Assembly (NCBI RefSeq): GCF_022524485.1
Contig: NZ_JAKXMK010000029.1
Coordinates: forward strand, 1 to 64,000
Direction: 5' to 3'
Source: Pseudonocardia alaniniphila
Lineage (GTDB): Bacteria > Actinomycetota > Actinomycetes > Mycobacteriales > Pseudonocardiaceae
Length of the DNA stretch: 64,000 bases
Below, piece after piece: positions 33,015-42,067 of this stretch. Positions within the stretch are counted from its first letter, which is position 1, and each line of letters begins with the position of its first letter. The notes beneath the pieces are model-generated. The model did not search any database, was not told where the DNA came from, and worked only from the letters and a program-made list of their open reading frames with translations. The position numbers were made by a program, and so were the translations under genes.

Positions 33015-34364
33015 GTGAGCTCACGTCCCACCCGAACGGCGTCCGTGGGCCGGGCTCCGGGCCTCGGGCCTGATCTGGCGGCTGTCTGCGCGGTCACCGG
33101 TCTCGTCGTCGCTGCCGCCCTCGTCGGATGGCGCCTTCTCCGCGCGGGTGTCGACATCTTCCTGGGCTTCCCGCCGCTGCTGGCGCAATGGCTTCCGCAC
33201 GTCGGCCCGGGCACTCCGGTCGCGCTGGTCACGGCCCTGCTCGTGGCCGTACACGGGCCTCGGCTCGCCGCGCGCATGGACTGGAGGCCGCTCCTGTCCG
33301 CATCATGGGGCGCGGCGGTGGTCTGGACCCTCTCCCTCGCGCTCGTCGACGGCTGGCAGCGCGGCGTGGTCGGGCGGCTGACCAGCGACCAGGAGTACCT
33401 CTACGACGTTCCCAAGGTGGGGAGCGTGCTCGGGATGCTCCGCACGTTCTCCGACCACATCCTCACGAACCAGCCGGTGCACTGGACGACGCATGTCGGC
33501 GCCCACCCGCCGGGCGTGTTCCTGCTCTTCGTCCTGCTGGACCGGATCGGGCTGGGTGGCGGAGGGGCGGCCGGCCTGTTCGTGGTTCTGGTCGGCTCGT
33601 CGGCCTGCGTCGCGGTGGCGGTCGCGCTGCGCGCGCTCGGCGCCGAGGACGTGGCCCGGCGCACGCTGCCGTTCGGTGTCCTGCTGCCGGGTGCGGTGTG
33701 GGTCGGGGTCTCGGCCGACGGGATGTTCGCCGGTGTGCTCGCCTGGGGGGTGGCGCTGCTCGCGCTCGGCGCGACCCGCCGGGGGCGCCGAGCCGATGGG
33801 GCGGCGCTCGTGGGCGGGCTCCTGCTGGGCTACGTGCTCTACCTCTCCTACGGTCTGGCGCTGGGTGGCCTGCTGCCGCTCGTCGTCGTCGCGCTGACCC
33901 GCGCGTGGCGGGCGGCGGGCTTCGCGCAGCTCGGCGCGGCGCTCGTGGTCGCCGCGTTCACCGCAGCCGGGTTCTGGTGGCTCACCGGGTACGAGGACGT
34001 CCGCGTCATCTACGCGGCGAGCATCGCGCAGACCCGTCCCTACGAGTACTTCGTGTGGGCCGATCTCGCCGCGTTGGCCTTCGCCGTCGGGCCTGCCGTC
34101 GTCGCCGGCCTGCGCCGCGCGGCGGCCGCCCCGCGAGCCCTGCCCGCGGGGCCGGCGCTGCTCACGTCAGCCGCTCTGGCCGCGATCCTCCTCGCCGACG
34201 TCTCCGGGATGTCCAAGGGCGAGGTCGAGCGGATCTGGCTCCCGTTCGCCGTGTGGCTGGTGGTGCCGTGCGGGCTGCTGCCCCGGCGGCAGATCGGCTA
34301 CTGGCTCGCCGCTCAGGCGGTGCTCGCGTTGGCCGTGAACCACCTGCTGCTCACCGTCTGGTGA
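33015..34364 (+). CDS. Polytopic membrane protein, glycosyltransferase-like (GT-C type)
   Basis: 449 residues from GTG 33015, chosen because TAACGT lies five bases upstream (leaderless). An ATG-less extension to 32913 gives Arg-rich residues. About ten membrane helices. The early loop DQEYLYDVPKVGSVLGMLRT and HWTTHVGAHPPGVFLLFVLL (polar residues between helices, with HPPG) resembles polyprenyl-sugar-dependent mannosyltransferases of the ArnT/PMT type. DVSGMSKGEVERIWLPF is a late conserved loop. The neighbours on the other strand (methyltransferase, DUF2064, GT2, epimerase) support an envelope-sugar role. Its 3' end overlaps the methyltransferase gene by 14 bp. Substrate unknown. Confidence 0.75.
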   Translation: MSSRPTRTASVGRAPGLGPDLAAVCAVTGLVVAAALVGWRLLRAGVDIFLGFPPLLAQWLPHVGPGTPVALVTALLVAVHGPRLAARMDWRPLLSASWGAAVVWTLSLALVDGWQRGVVGRLTSDQEYLYDVPKVGSVLGMLRTFSDHILTNQPVHWTTHVGAHPPGVFLLFVLLDRIGLGGGGAAGLFVVLVGSSACVAVAVALRALGAEDVARRTLPFGVLLPGAVWVGVSADGMFAGVLAWGVALLALGATRRGRRADGAALVGGLLLGYVLYLSYGLALGGLLPLVVVALTRAWRAAGFAQLGAALVVAAFTAAGFWWLTGYEDVRVIYAASIAQTRPYEYFVWADLAALAFAVGPAVVAGLRRAAAAPRALPAGPALLTSAALAAILLADVSGMSKGEVERIWLPFAVWLVVPCGLLPRRQIGYWLAAQAVLALAVNHLLLTVW

Positions 34365-34995
34365 CCGTCTGACGGCCACGGCCGACCGTCAGCTCCACGA
34401 AGCTGCGCGCCCCCGTGTGGCATCGGGTCAGGTACAGGCCGGCTTCGGCGGCGATCCGGGTGACCGCGCGGGCGCCCACCGCCGCCCACGGCACGGGAGC
34501 GCCCGCCATGGCGGCGGTGCGGACGCGAGCCGTGCCGCGCCAGAACTCCTCCGGCCGGGCACCGGTCTCCACGAGTACCGTGCCGCCCCGGCGCACGAGT
34601 TCGGCGGCCCGTCTGAGCAGGCGTAGCGGGTCGCCGCCGATGCCGATGTTGCCGTCGGCGAGCAGCACGTGGCCCCACCGCCCCTCGCCCGGGAGCGGGG
34701 CGAACAGGTCGGCGCGCACCATCGGCGCCCGCCGCCTGCGGCACGCGGTCTCCGCCACGGCCGAGACGTCCACGCCGAGTGCCGGGAGACCACGTCCGAC
34801 CAACGCCTCGACGAGCCGGCCGGGACCACAGCCCAGGTCGAGCGTCGGGCCCGTGCAGTTGTCGAGCAGCCACCGGTCCTCACCCCCTGCCTGGTGCCGC
34901 CAGCGATGCACAGCGAGCTCGACCTCGATCCCGTCGCTGCGGACGAGCCGCGCCGCTGCACCGGTGAGCGCGGGGTCGAAGCCTGCGATCAGCAC
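34351..34995 (-). CDS. Class I SAM-dependent methyltransferase of sugar/envelope cluster
   Basis: 214 residues from GTG 34995. It opens LIAGFDPALTGAAARL. The SAM-binding motif is LDLGCGPGRLVEALVGRGLP, then LGVDVS, and VLLADGNIGIGGDPLRLLRR follows. The start overlaps the stop of the DUF2064 gene (GTGCTGA). The substrate is unknown. The order GT2, DUF2064, methyltransferase recurs with membrane proteins in actinobacterial chromosomes, so a glycosylated and methylated envelope product is plausible. Confidence 0.78.
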   Translation of the reverse strand: MLIAGFDPALTGAAARLVRSDGIEVELAVHRWRHQAGGEDRWLLDNCTGPTLDLGCGPGRLVEALVGRGLPALGVDVSAVAETACRRRRAPMVRADLFAPLPGEGRWGHVLLADGNIGIGGDPLRLLRRAAELVRRGGTVLVETGARPEEFWRGTARVRTAAMAGAPVPWAAVGARAVTRIAAEAGLYLTRCHTGARSFVELTVGRGRQTVTRR

Positions 34996-35702
34996 GGGCC
35001 CCTCGCGGTGCGGAACGCCGGGATCGCCCCGAGGGTCGCCGCGAACCTCGTCCACGGCGCAGCCGAGGCCACGGCCAGGGCGTCGGCCGCGGTGTCGACG
35101 TCGGTGAGGGTCGGCAGCACACCGACCCGCAGTCCCGCGTCCTGCAAGGCTCGCAGCGTGCGCTCGCCGGTGTCGGCCCGGGACGTGGGCACATCGGCGA
35201 TGACGGCCGCGGCCCGCGGGTCCCGCAGGCCCAGCGCCCACCAGCCGCCGTCGGCCGCCGGGCCGAGAACGGCATCGACGGGCCTCGGGCCGTCGGCGAT
35301 CAGCGGGGCCGCGGCGTCGCCGAGCAGGGCGGCATCAATCTGCGGGGTGTCCATCCCGAGCTGCAGCGTCGGCAGCCCGGGGGCCAGTGCGGCGGTGTCG
35401 TCGTGCGCGGCGGCGATGCGGTGTCCCAGGTCGCAGCCGCGCTGGATCACGATCGGGACGCCGCACAGTGCCGCGCCGACCTCCCGTGCCCTGGCGGACT
35501 CCGCGAGCTTCCCCGTCATCGCGACGACCGGGCAGCCGCGGGGGACCGCGCGCACGGCGTCGAGCGTGTCCAGCAACGCTGCGGCGGCCAGGTACGCGGC
35601 CTCGTCGGGGGTGGCGGGGGGACAGAGCCGGGTCTTCACGCGGTGCGGCTGCGGTGCCTTGGCGAGCACCAGGAGCGCGACGCCGGGTCTCGCGGGGCTC
35701 AC
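34989..35702 (-). CDS. DUF2064 nucleotidyltransferase/glycosyltransferase-like protein (TIGR04282 type)
   Basis: 237 residues from GTG 35702. Hallmarks are LLVLAKAPQPHRVKTRLCPP (KTRL motif), GMDTPQ, and ADGGWWALGL, all typical of the TIGR04282 glycosyltransferase-like family that resembles GT2/MobA folds. The metal-binding role of the acidic residues is inferred from the fold. The GTG overlaps the stop of the GT2 gene by four bases, so coupling is certain at sequence level. TIGR04282 members are named for arsenosugar biosynthesis, but this cluster lacks arsenic genes. Confidence 0.8.
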   Translation of the reverse strand: MSPARPGVALLVLAKAPQPHRVKTRLCPPATPDEAAYLAAAALLDTLDAVRAVPRGCPVVAMTGKLAESARAREVGAALCGVPIVIQRGCDLGHRIAAAHDDTAALAPGLPTLQLGMDTPQIDAALLGDAAAPLIADGPRPVDAVLGPAADGGWWALGLRDPRAAAVIADVPTSRADTGERTLRALQDAGLRVGVLPTLTDVDTAADALAVASAAPWTRFAATLGAIPAFRTARGPC

Positions 35703-36352
35703 CGGAGCAGCCCGGCCATGTCCCTCGCGGCACGCAGGGAACCGCGCACCGACCCCGACACCTTCGACCGCCCCCCGGCGCGCGCCCGGTACGGCACGGG
35801 CATCTCCGCGATCCGCCAGCCGGCCGCGCCCGCCCGCAGCAGCATCTCCAGTGGATAGCCGAAGGCGCGGTCCGCGATCTGCAGGTCGAGCAGGGCCTGC
35901 CGGTGCGCCACCCGAACCGGCGCGATGTCGTGGACCGGAACGCCGCGGTGACGCAGCATCGCGGCGATGGCCGCATTCCCGGCGCGCGCGTGCCACGGCC
36001 ACACCGACGCCGAGTCCGGAACCCGGCGCCCGACAGCGAGGTCGGCCCGGCCGGAGTGGACGGCCTCGGCCATCGCGGGCAGCACACCGGCGTCGAGCGA
36101 GCCGTCGCCGTCGAGGACCGCCACGACGTCGGCGCGCGCCGCCAGCAGGCCTGCGTGGACCGCGGCGCCGTAGCCGCGGTGCGGCTCGACCACCACGCGG
36201 GCGCCACAGGCGCGCGCGACGTCGCCGGTGGCGTCGGTGGAGCCGTTGTCGACGACGAGGACCGGCCAGCCGTCGGGGAGTCCGGCCAGCGCGGCCGGCA
36301 GGGCCTCCGCCTCGTCGAGGCAGGGCAGGATGATCTCAACAGAGCCGTACAC
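35699..36352 (-). CDS. GT2-family glycosyltransferase
   Basis: 217 residues, GTG start at 36352. GT-A fold motifs: ILPCLDEAEALPAALAGLP, the nucleotide-binding VVDNGSTDATG and VLDGDGSLD (the DxD-like metal site). No membrane segment follows, unlike dolichol-phosphate mannosyltransferases with C-terminal helices, so it is probably cytoplasmic and may make a polyprenyl-phosphate sugar used by the membrane transferase at 33.0 kb. It is the first gene of the GT2-DUF2064-methyltransferase operon. The donor sugar cannot be read. Confidence 0.84.
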   Translation of the reverse strand: MYGSVEIILPCLDEAEALPAALAGLPDGWPVLVVDNGSTDATGDVARACGARVVVEPHRGYGAAVHAGLLAARADVVAVLDGDGSLDAGVLPAMAEAVHSGRADLAVGRRVPDSASVWPWHARAGNAAIAAMLRHRGVPVHDIAPVRVAHRQALLDLQIADRAFGYPLEMLLRAGAAGWRIAEMPVPYRARAGGRSKVSGSVRGSLRAARDMAGLLR

Positions 36353-36426
36353 GACCCTGATGGTGGACGGGATCAGTGTCTGGTGTGGCCACTCCGGCCC
36401 TTACCGATCCGTGACGTCTGCGCTGG

Positions 36427-37497
36427 TCATGCCCCTGCGGATGATCCAGCCGGGGCTCGCATCGGATCACGGGCGAACCGCGTGACGCCCTCGGCGAAGG
36501 TCGTCGCCGCCCGCACACCCAGCACGGCGGCTGCCTTCGCAGGGTCCGCGACGACGTGCCGGACGTCGCCCGGCCGGGCGCCTCCCGCGATGACGGGTGG
36601 CGGGCCGTCCATCGCCGCCGCGAGGGCGGCGGCGAGCTCCCCGACGGTGTGCGGTTCACCCGAGCAGACGTTCACGGCGTTCACGCCGGGTCCGGGCGGC
36701 TCGGTGGAGAGGGCAGCCACGTTCATGGCCGCCACATCCGTGACGTGGACGAAGTCGCGCCGCTGGCGGCCGTCCTCCAGCACCCGAGGCGCCTCACCCC
36801 GTTCCAGCGCGGAGCGGAAGAGCGAGGCCACGCCCGCGTAGGGGGTATCGCGTGGCATGCGCGGGCCGTAGACGTTGTGGTAGCGCAGCGACCAGACGCT
36901 GCCGGCCGTCTGCCGCGCCCACGCTCCCGCCAGGTGCTCCTGGGCCACCTTCGTGGCGGCGTAGGTGCTGCGTGGGTCGAGCGGGGCGTCCTCCGGGACG
37001 AGCCCCGGCACGAGCTCGCGGCCGCAGAGCGGGCACGTCGGTTCGTAGCGGCCCGCGTCGAGGTCCTCCTGGGCGCGCGGGCCGGGCCGCACGACCCCGT
37101 GCTCCGGGCAGTCGTACCGGCCCTCGCCGTACACCACCATCGACCCGGCGAGCACCAGCCGGTGCACCCCGGCGTTGTGCATGGCGGTGAGCAGCACCGC
37201 GGTGCCGAGGTCGTTGTGCGCGACGTAGTCGGGAGCGTCCCCGGGGTCGACGCCGTGCCCCACCATCGCGGCCTGATGGCAGACAGCGTCCATCCCCGGG
37301 AGCAGCCGGCCGAGCAGCTCGGCGTCGCGGACGTCGCCGTGCACCAGCTCGTGGCCCTGGACCCACGCCGGCGGCGCACCGGCGTGCGCCTGGGGCAGGA
37401 GGGCGTCGAGCAGCAGGACGTCATGTCCGTCGGCGGTCAGGCGATCAGCGACGTGCGAGCCGATGAAGCCCGCTCCGCCCGTGACGAGTACGCGCAT
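36427..37497 (-). CDS. NAD-dependent epimerase, dTDP-L-rhamnose 4-epimerase-like
   Basis: 356 residues, ATG 37497, with TAGCCT seven bases before it (leaderless). Extended SDR: VLVTGGAGFIGSHVADRL, HQAA, catalytic YAATK and RYHNVYGP. Between them sits an insertion containing CPEHG and TCPLCGREL, a zinc-ribbon-like Cys cluster also known in bacterial dTDP-L-rhamnose 4-epimerases such as WbiB and relatives. It is a plausible source of a 6-deoxysugar nucleotide for the adjacent glycosyltransferase genes. The gap of about 75 bp to the GT2 gene allows co-transcription. Confidence 0.78.
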   Translation of the reverse strand: MRVLVTGGAGFIGSHVADRLTADGHDVLLLDALLPQAHAGAPPAWVQGHELVHGDVRDAELLGRLLPGMDAVCHQAAMVGHGVDPGDAPDYVAHNDLGTAVLLTAMHNAGVHRLVLAGSMVVYGEGRYDCPEHGVVRPGPRAQEDLDAGRYEPTCPLCGRELVPGLVPEDAPLDPRSTYAATKVAQEHLAGAWARQTAGSVWSLRYHNVYGPRMPRDTPYAGVASLFRSALERGEAPRVLEDGRQRRDFVHVTDVAAMNVAALSTEPPGPGVNAVNVCSGEPHTVGELAAALAAAMDGPPPVIAGGARPGDVRHVVADPAKAAAVLGVRAATTFAEGVTRFARDPMRAPAGSSAGA

Positions 37498-37514
37498 GCT
37501 CCGGAGGCTAGGGG

Positions 37515-38930
37515 CTACTGGCTGCGCGCCGGTCCGTCCGGTGTGCTCGCCGGGGTGTGGCGGGGTGCCGGTCCGACGGCGGGCCGGCCCTGTCCCGGCT
37601 GCGCCTGATAGACGTCGCGCAGCTGGTCGATCTGCTGTGTGGTGTACGTGCGCTCGTGGCGCTGGTCGCGGATGAAGGAGGAGGCCCACGTGATCACGGC
37701 GCTGAGCCGATTGCGGTAGCCGGTGAGGAAGGCGAGGTGGATGAACAGCCAGGCCAGCCAGCCCGGAAGCCCGGCGAAGCGCAGCGGCCCGGCGGAGACG
37801 ATCGCGTTGCCGCGCGACAGGTAAGCGGCCGATCCGAGGTCGTGGTAGCGGAACGGGCCGACCTCCCGGGCACCGGGGTTCTCGACCTTGTGCTTGACCC
37901 GGCGCCCGGCATACAGCCCCGCCTGCATCGCGACCTCGGCCACGCCGGGCAGCTCGTCGCGGCTCATCATGTCGCCGACGACGGAGATGTCAGGATGTCC
38001 CGGAATCGTGAGATCTGGCCCCACCTGGATGCGCCCGGCGCGGTCCTGCTGGGCGTCCGTGGCGGCCGCGAGCGCCGTGGCGAGCGGTGGCGCCTCCACC
38101 CCCGCGGCCCAGATCACGGTGCCCGCCTCGTAGCGGGCGGTCGTTCCGGCCTTGTCCCGGACGTCGATGCCGCGGGCGTCCACGTTGCTCACGATCGAGC
38201 CGAAGTGCAGCTCCACACCCATCTCCTGCAGCGCCTCGGCAGCCTTGCCCGACAGGGACTTGCCGAAGGACGGAAGCGGTGCGGTGCCGCCGTCGAAGAG
38301 CAGGACACGGGCGTCCTCCGGGCGGATGCGCCGGAACTCCGACCGCAGGGTCCGGGTGGCGAGCTCGCGGATCTGCCCTGCCAGCTCCACCCCGGTGGGC
38401 CCGGCACCGACCACGGCGAAGGTGAGCCAGCGCCGCTGCTCGTCGGGGTCCGAGGCGGTCTCGGCGAGCTCGAACGCACCGAACACCCGGCGCCGGATGT
38501 CCAGTGCGTCGGCGATGGTCTTCATCCCGGGTGCCCATTGCGCGAACTCGTCGTGCCCGTAGTACGACTGCTGCACGCCTGCGGCGATGATCAGGTCGTC
38601 GTAGGGCAGCGTCATCCGTTCGCCGCCCGGGCGCAGAGCCACGACCTCGCGGCCTGCCGGGTTCACGTCGACCACCTCCGCCAGCACGCACTCGACGTTG
38701 GTGTGCCGCTTCAGGACGTCGCGCAGGGGCGCGGCGATCTGGCCCTCGGACAGGATCCCGGTGGCGACCTGGTAGAGCAGCGGCTGGAACAAGTGGTGCT
38801 GGGCGGAGTCGACGAGCGTGACGGCGATGTCCCCGCGGCGCAGTGCACGGGCAGCGAACAGCCCGGCGAAGCCGCCCCCGACGATCACGACACGGTGTGC
38901 GGTGCTCCGACTCAGATCATCTGCCGACAC
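37515..38930 (-). CDS. NDH-2-like NAD(P)/FAD-dependent oxidoreductase
   Basis: 471 residues from GTG 38930 with GGAGGA five bases upstream. Two dinucleotide folds: FAD site VVIVGGGFAGLFAARAL (near 15) and NAD site FAVVGAGPTGVELAGQIREL (near 170). Conserved GDMMS and VAEVAMQAGLYA form the quinone/FAD region, and a C-terminal hydrophobic segment (LPGWLAWLFIHLAFLTGYRN) anchors it to the membrane. This is type II NADH dehydrogenase, which feeds electrons to menaquinone without pumping protons. Together with cytochrome bd in the window it could form a short, non-pumping chain. The C-terminus is Pro/Gly-rich. Confidence 0.88.
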   Translation of the reverse strand: MSADDLSRSTAHRVVIVGGGFAGLFAARALRRGDIAVTLVDSAQHHLFQPLLYQVATGILSEGQIAAPLRDVLKRHTNVECVLAEVVDVNPAGREVVALRPGGERMTLPYDDLIIAAGVQQSYYGHDEFAQWAPGMKTIADALDIRRRVFGAFELAETASDPDEQRRWLTFAVVGAGPTGVELAGQIRELATRTLRSEFRRIRPEDARVLLFDGGTAPLPSFGKSLSGKAAEALQEMGVELHFGSIVSNVDARGIDVRDKAGTTARYEAGTVIWAAGVEAPPLATALAAATDAQQDRAGRIQVGPDLTIPGHPDISVVGDMMSRDELPGVAEVAMQAGLYAGRRVKHKVENPGAREVGPFRYHDLGSAAYLSRGNAIVSAGPLRFAGLPGWLAWLFIHLAFLTGYRNRLSAVITWASSFIRDQRHERTYTTQQIDQLRDVYQAQPGQGRPAVGPAPRHTPASTPDGPARSQ

Positions 38931-38971
38931 GGTGTCCTCCGGTCTCGTACCCGTACTCCCTGCTCTGCCCG

Positions 38972-40351
38972 TCAACCCGTGGGGTCGTGCCAGTCGTCGC
39001 CATTGGACAGCAGGCTATCTGCCTCCTTCGGGCCCCACGTGCCCCGCTGGTACGGGTGCACCGGGACGACGTCACCCAGCACCGGGTCGACCACCCGCCA
39101 GGCCGCCTCCACGGTGTCCTGACGGGCGAACAACACGCGGTTCCCGTCGAGTGCTGCGCCGATGAGGCGGTCATAGGGTCGCATGTCCGCCCCGCTGTCC
39201 TCCGCGAACACCAGGTCCTGCAGCTGAGGTTCGCGTCCGGCGCCGGGTTTCTTCCCCGCGAGGGCGAGCCCGATCTCGGTGCTCGGCCAGATCCGGAAAC
39301 GCAGGGTGTTGCGCAGGCGGGTGCGGCTGACCCCGAAGACGTCGAAAGGAACGGGCCGGAACCGGATGCTGACCTCCGTGGCGGTCACGGGCATCGTCTT
39401 CCCGGCGCGGATGAGGATCGGCACGCCCGACCAGCGCCACGAGTCGAGGGCGAGCCGGACCGCGACGTAGGTCTCCACCGTCGACTGCGGGTCGACGCCC
39501 TCCACGTCGTGGTAGCCGTCGTACTGGCCGCGGACGGTGTCGGCGGGGGTCAGCGGGCGGAGCGCGGAGATCACCCGTGCCTTGGCGTCGAGCCACGAGT
39601 CCGGCCCCGAGCCGTCCGGCGGGTCGGCGATGACGGTGGCGAGCACCTGCAGCATGTGGTTCTGCACGACGTCCCGGATCGCGCCGGTGTGGTCGTAGAA
39701 GCGGCCGCGGTCGGCGACGTCGAACGCCTCGGCCATCGTGATCTGGATGCTCTCCACGTGGTCGCGGTCGAGCAGGGGTTCGAACATCGAGTTGGCGAAC
39801 CGGGCGACGAGGACGTCGTTGAGCGGGTCCAGGCCGAGCCAGTGATCCACCCGGTAGATCGCGTCCTCGGGGAAGTGGGCGTGCATCGTCCGGTCGAGGG
39901 CGATGGCGCTGGCCAGGTCTGTGCCGAACGGCTTCTCCACCATCACCCGGGCTCCGTCCGCCCGGCCCGCGCCGGCGATCCCCTCGGCGATGCGTCCGAA
40001 CAGTACGGGGGGAACTTCCAGGTAGAACAGGGCACGCCGGCAGTCCTTGCCCATCTCCTGCGACATCGCCTCGTAGGTGGCGGCATCGTCGAGATCCCCG
40101 TCGACGTAGCGGAGCAGACCGAGCATCTTCCGGGCCGCCGGTGCGGCCGGGTCCATGTTGTTGTCGCGCAGGGACTGCGCCGCGTACTCGCGGAACCGGT
40201 CCAGGTTCCACCCGCTCTTCGCCACACCGATCACCGGCACGGTGAGCACGCCCCTGTCCACCAGCCCGACGAGCGCGGGGAACGTCTCCAGCTTGGCCAG
40301 GTCGCCGGTCGCCCCGAAGATGACCAACGCGTCGACTCGGTCCGTCGCCAT
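38972..40351 (-). CDS. Glucose-6-phosphate dehydrogenase family protein, variant active site
   Basis: 459 residues. Opening VIFGATGDLAKLETFPALVG is the coenzyme loop. MVEKPFGTDLASA and VVQNHMLQVLA are conserved. The usual substrate motif RIDHYLGKE is RVDHWLGLD here (about 166-174), so the phosphate-contacting Lys is missing. The His of DHWLG is kept. The family with DHWLG recurs in actinobacteria as a paralogue of Zwf, so activity on glucose 6-phosphate is uncertain; a related sugar phosphate or altered regulation is possible. It is followed 36 bp upstream by the GMC gene in the same direction. It supplies NAD(P)H if active. Confidence 0.75.
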   Translation of the reverse strand: MATDRVDALVIFGATGDLAKLETFPALVGLVDRGVLTVPVIGVAKSGWNLDRFREYAAQSLRDNNMDPAAPAARKMLGLLRYVDGDLDDAATYEAMSQEMGKDCRRALFYLEVPPVLFGRIAEGIAGAGRADGARVMVEKPFGTDLASAIALDRTMHAHFPEDAIYRVDHWLGLDPLNDVLVARFANSMFEPLLDRDHVESIQITMAEAFDVADRGRFYDHTGAIRDVVQNHMLQVLATVIADPPDGSGPDSWLDAKARVISALRPLTPADTVRGQYDGYHDVEGVDPQSTVETYVAVRLALDSWRWSGVPILIRAGKTMPVTATEVSIRFRPVPFDVFGVSRTRLRNTLRFRIWPSTEIGLALAGKKPGAGREPQLQDLVFAEDSGADMRPYDRLIGAALDGNRVLFARQDTVEAAWRVVDPVLGDVVPVHPYQRGTWGPKEADSLLSNGDDWHDPTG

Positions 40352-40387
40352 GATGTGCTCCTGTCCGTCCGATGTCGTCGGGTCTGG

Positions 40388-41992
40388 TCAGCCGAGGCGT
40401 TCGAGCACGTGGTCGCCGACGCGCAGGGCGTTCGCCATCGCCGTCAGCGACGGGTTCACGGCTCCGATGCTCGGGAAGAAGCTCGTGTCGACGACGTAGA
40501 GGTTGTCGACCTCGTGCGTCCGGCAGTTCACGTCCAGCGCGGAGGCGAACGGGTCCACGCCGAACCTGACCGTGCCGGCCTGGTGCGCCGTCGCGCCGAT
40601 CGGCATGCCCTTGTGAAGGTAGATGCTGTGGTGCAGCAGGTTCTCGTGCATCCCCAGGTCGCAGAGCCGTGACTCGAGCTCCTTGCGCAGCCGTTTGAGC
40701 CCTTCGAGGTTGTTGTTCTCGTCGAGGGTGAGCCGGATGCGCCCGTCGCGGTCGAGGGTCACCCGGTTCTCGGGCAGCGGGAGGTCCTCGCCGCAGAGCC
40801 AGAAGTCGACGGCGTGGCGGGCGAGCTCGTCGAAGGGCATCTCCGGGCTGACCCGTCCGGCCCAGTGCGGGGCGTTGGCCCGGATCTGCTCGGCGTCGGA
40901 CTTGCCGAGCATCTGGATGCCGCCCATCGGGTGGTCGAAGTCGTCGGAGCCGAGGTACCAGTCGTGCAGCGCGAGGGTCTTCTGGAACCGGGTGGGGTTC
41001 GGTTCCTTCGACACGGCCATCAGCGCCAGGTTGTTGTGGCGCATGTAGTGCCGCCCGACCATGCCCGAGCCGTTGGCGAGTCCGTCGGGGTGCCGGTCGT
41101 TCGCGGAGCGCAGCAGGAGAGCCGCGGAGTTCACCGCGCCACAGGAGACCACCACGATGTCGGCGCTGAAGCGGACGACCTCGCCGTTGCCGAGCTCGGT
41201 CACCACGGCGGTGACCGTGCGGCCGCTCGGGTCCGTCTCCAGCGTGGTCACGTGGGCACCCGTGATGAGCTGGACGTTCTCGTGGCGCAGCGCCGGGTCG
41301 ACGCAGATGACCTGGGCGTCGGACTTGCCGTCGACCAGGCACGGGAACCCGTCTACCCGGTCGCAGCGGATGCACGTGCTGCCGTGGGCGGCGGCGCCGT
41401 TCGGCTCCTGGGTCAGCCGCACCCCGATCGGGAGGTGGAACGGGTGCAGGCCCTGCTTCTCGAGATCGTCGGCCAGCTGCTGGATCCGGGGCGCGTGCAT
41501 GACCGGGGGGAAGGGGTAGTCCGAGGTCGCGTCGCCCCCGGTCGGGTCCTCGCCGTGGCGGCCGTGCACGTCGTAGAGGTGCTCGGCCTCGGTGTAGTAC
41601 GGCTCCAGGTCGGAGTACCCGATCGGCCAGGCGGGGGAGATGCCGTCGTAGTGGCGCAGCTCGCCGAAGTCCTGCGGGCGCAGCCGGAACAGTGCGGCCC
41701 CGTAGAACTTCGTGTTGCCCCCGACGTAGTAGTTCACCTCGGGCGGGAACTCGTTGCCGTTCCTGTCCAGCCAGAACTCCGGCGCCCGGTAGCGGCCCTT
41801 CACGAACACCTCGGTCGAGTCCCAGTTGGCCCGCTCCCGCGGCAGGTAGCCACCGCGCTCGAGCATCAGGATCCGCTTTCCCGACGGGGCCAGCCGATGC
41901 GCGAACGTGCCGCCGCCGGCACCCGTGCCGATGACGATGACGTCGTAGTGGGTGTCGGGGCGCGTGATGTCGGAGTGCGGATCCTCAGGCAC
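40388..41992 (-). CDS. GMC-family FAD oxidoreductase
   Basis: 534 residues, GTG start with GAGGAGG six bases upstream. FAD site DVIVIGTGAGGGTFAHRLA, the second GMC signature near YYVGGNTKFYGAALFRLRP, and the C-terminal catalytic His/Asn motif GATAHQAGTVRFG and IGAVNPSLTAMANA. Such enzymes oxidise alcohols, sugars or cholesterol-like substrates. The long insertion CIRCDRVDGFPCLVDGKSDA is Cys-rich and typical of the glucose/gluconate-like bacterial branch. It lies directly before the G6PD-like gene in the same transcript, suggesting a joint role in carbohydrate oxidation. Substrate unproved. Confidence 0.87.
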   Translation of the reverse strand: MPEDPHSDITRPDTHYDVIVIGTGAGGGTFAHRLAPSGKRILMLERGGYLPRERANWDSTEVFVKGRYRAPEFWLDRNGNEFPPEVNYYVGGNTKFYGAALFRLRPQDFGELRHYDGISPAWPIGYSDLEPYYTEAEHLYDVHGRHGEDPTGGDATSDYPFPPVMHAPRIQQLADDLEKQGLHPFHLPIGVRLTQEPNGAAAHGSTCIRCDRVDGFPCLVDGKSDAQVICVDPALRHENVQLITGAHVTTLETDPSGRTVTAVVTELGNGEVVRFSADIVVVSCGAVNSAALLLRSANDRHPDGLANGSGMVGRHYMRHNNLALMAVSKEPNPTRFQKTLALHDWYLGSDDFDHPMGGIQMLGKSDAEQIRANAPHWAGRVSPEMPFDELARHAVDFWLCGEDLPLPENRVTLDRDGRIRLTLDENNNLEGLKRLRKELESRLCDLGMHENLLHHSIYLHKGMPIGATAHQAGTVRFGVDPFASALDVNCRTHEVDNLYVVDTSFFPSIGAVNPSLTAMANALRVGDHVLERLG

Positions 41993-42067
41993 CGGGCCTC
42001 CTCGTGGTGGGCGCGCCGGCGAGTGGCGCGGGCGCGCCCACGGTGCGACGGGTCGCGGGACGGCACA

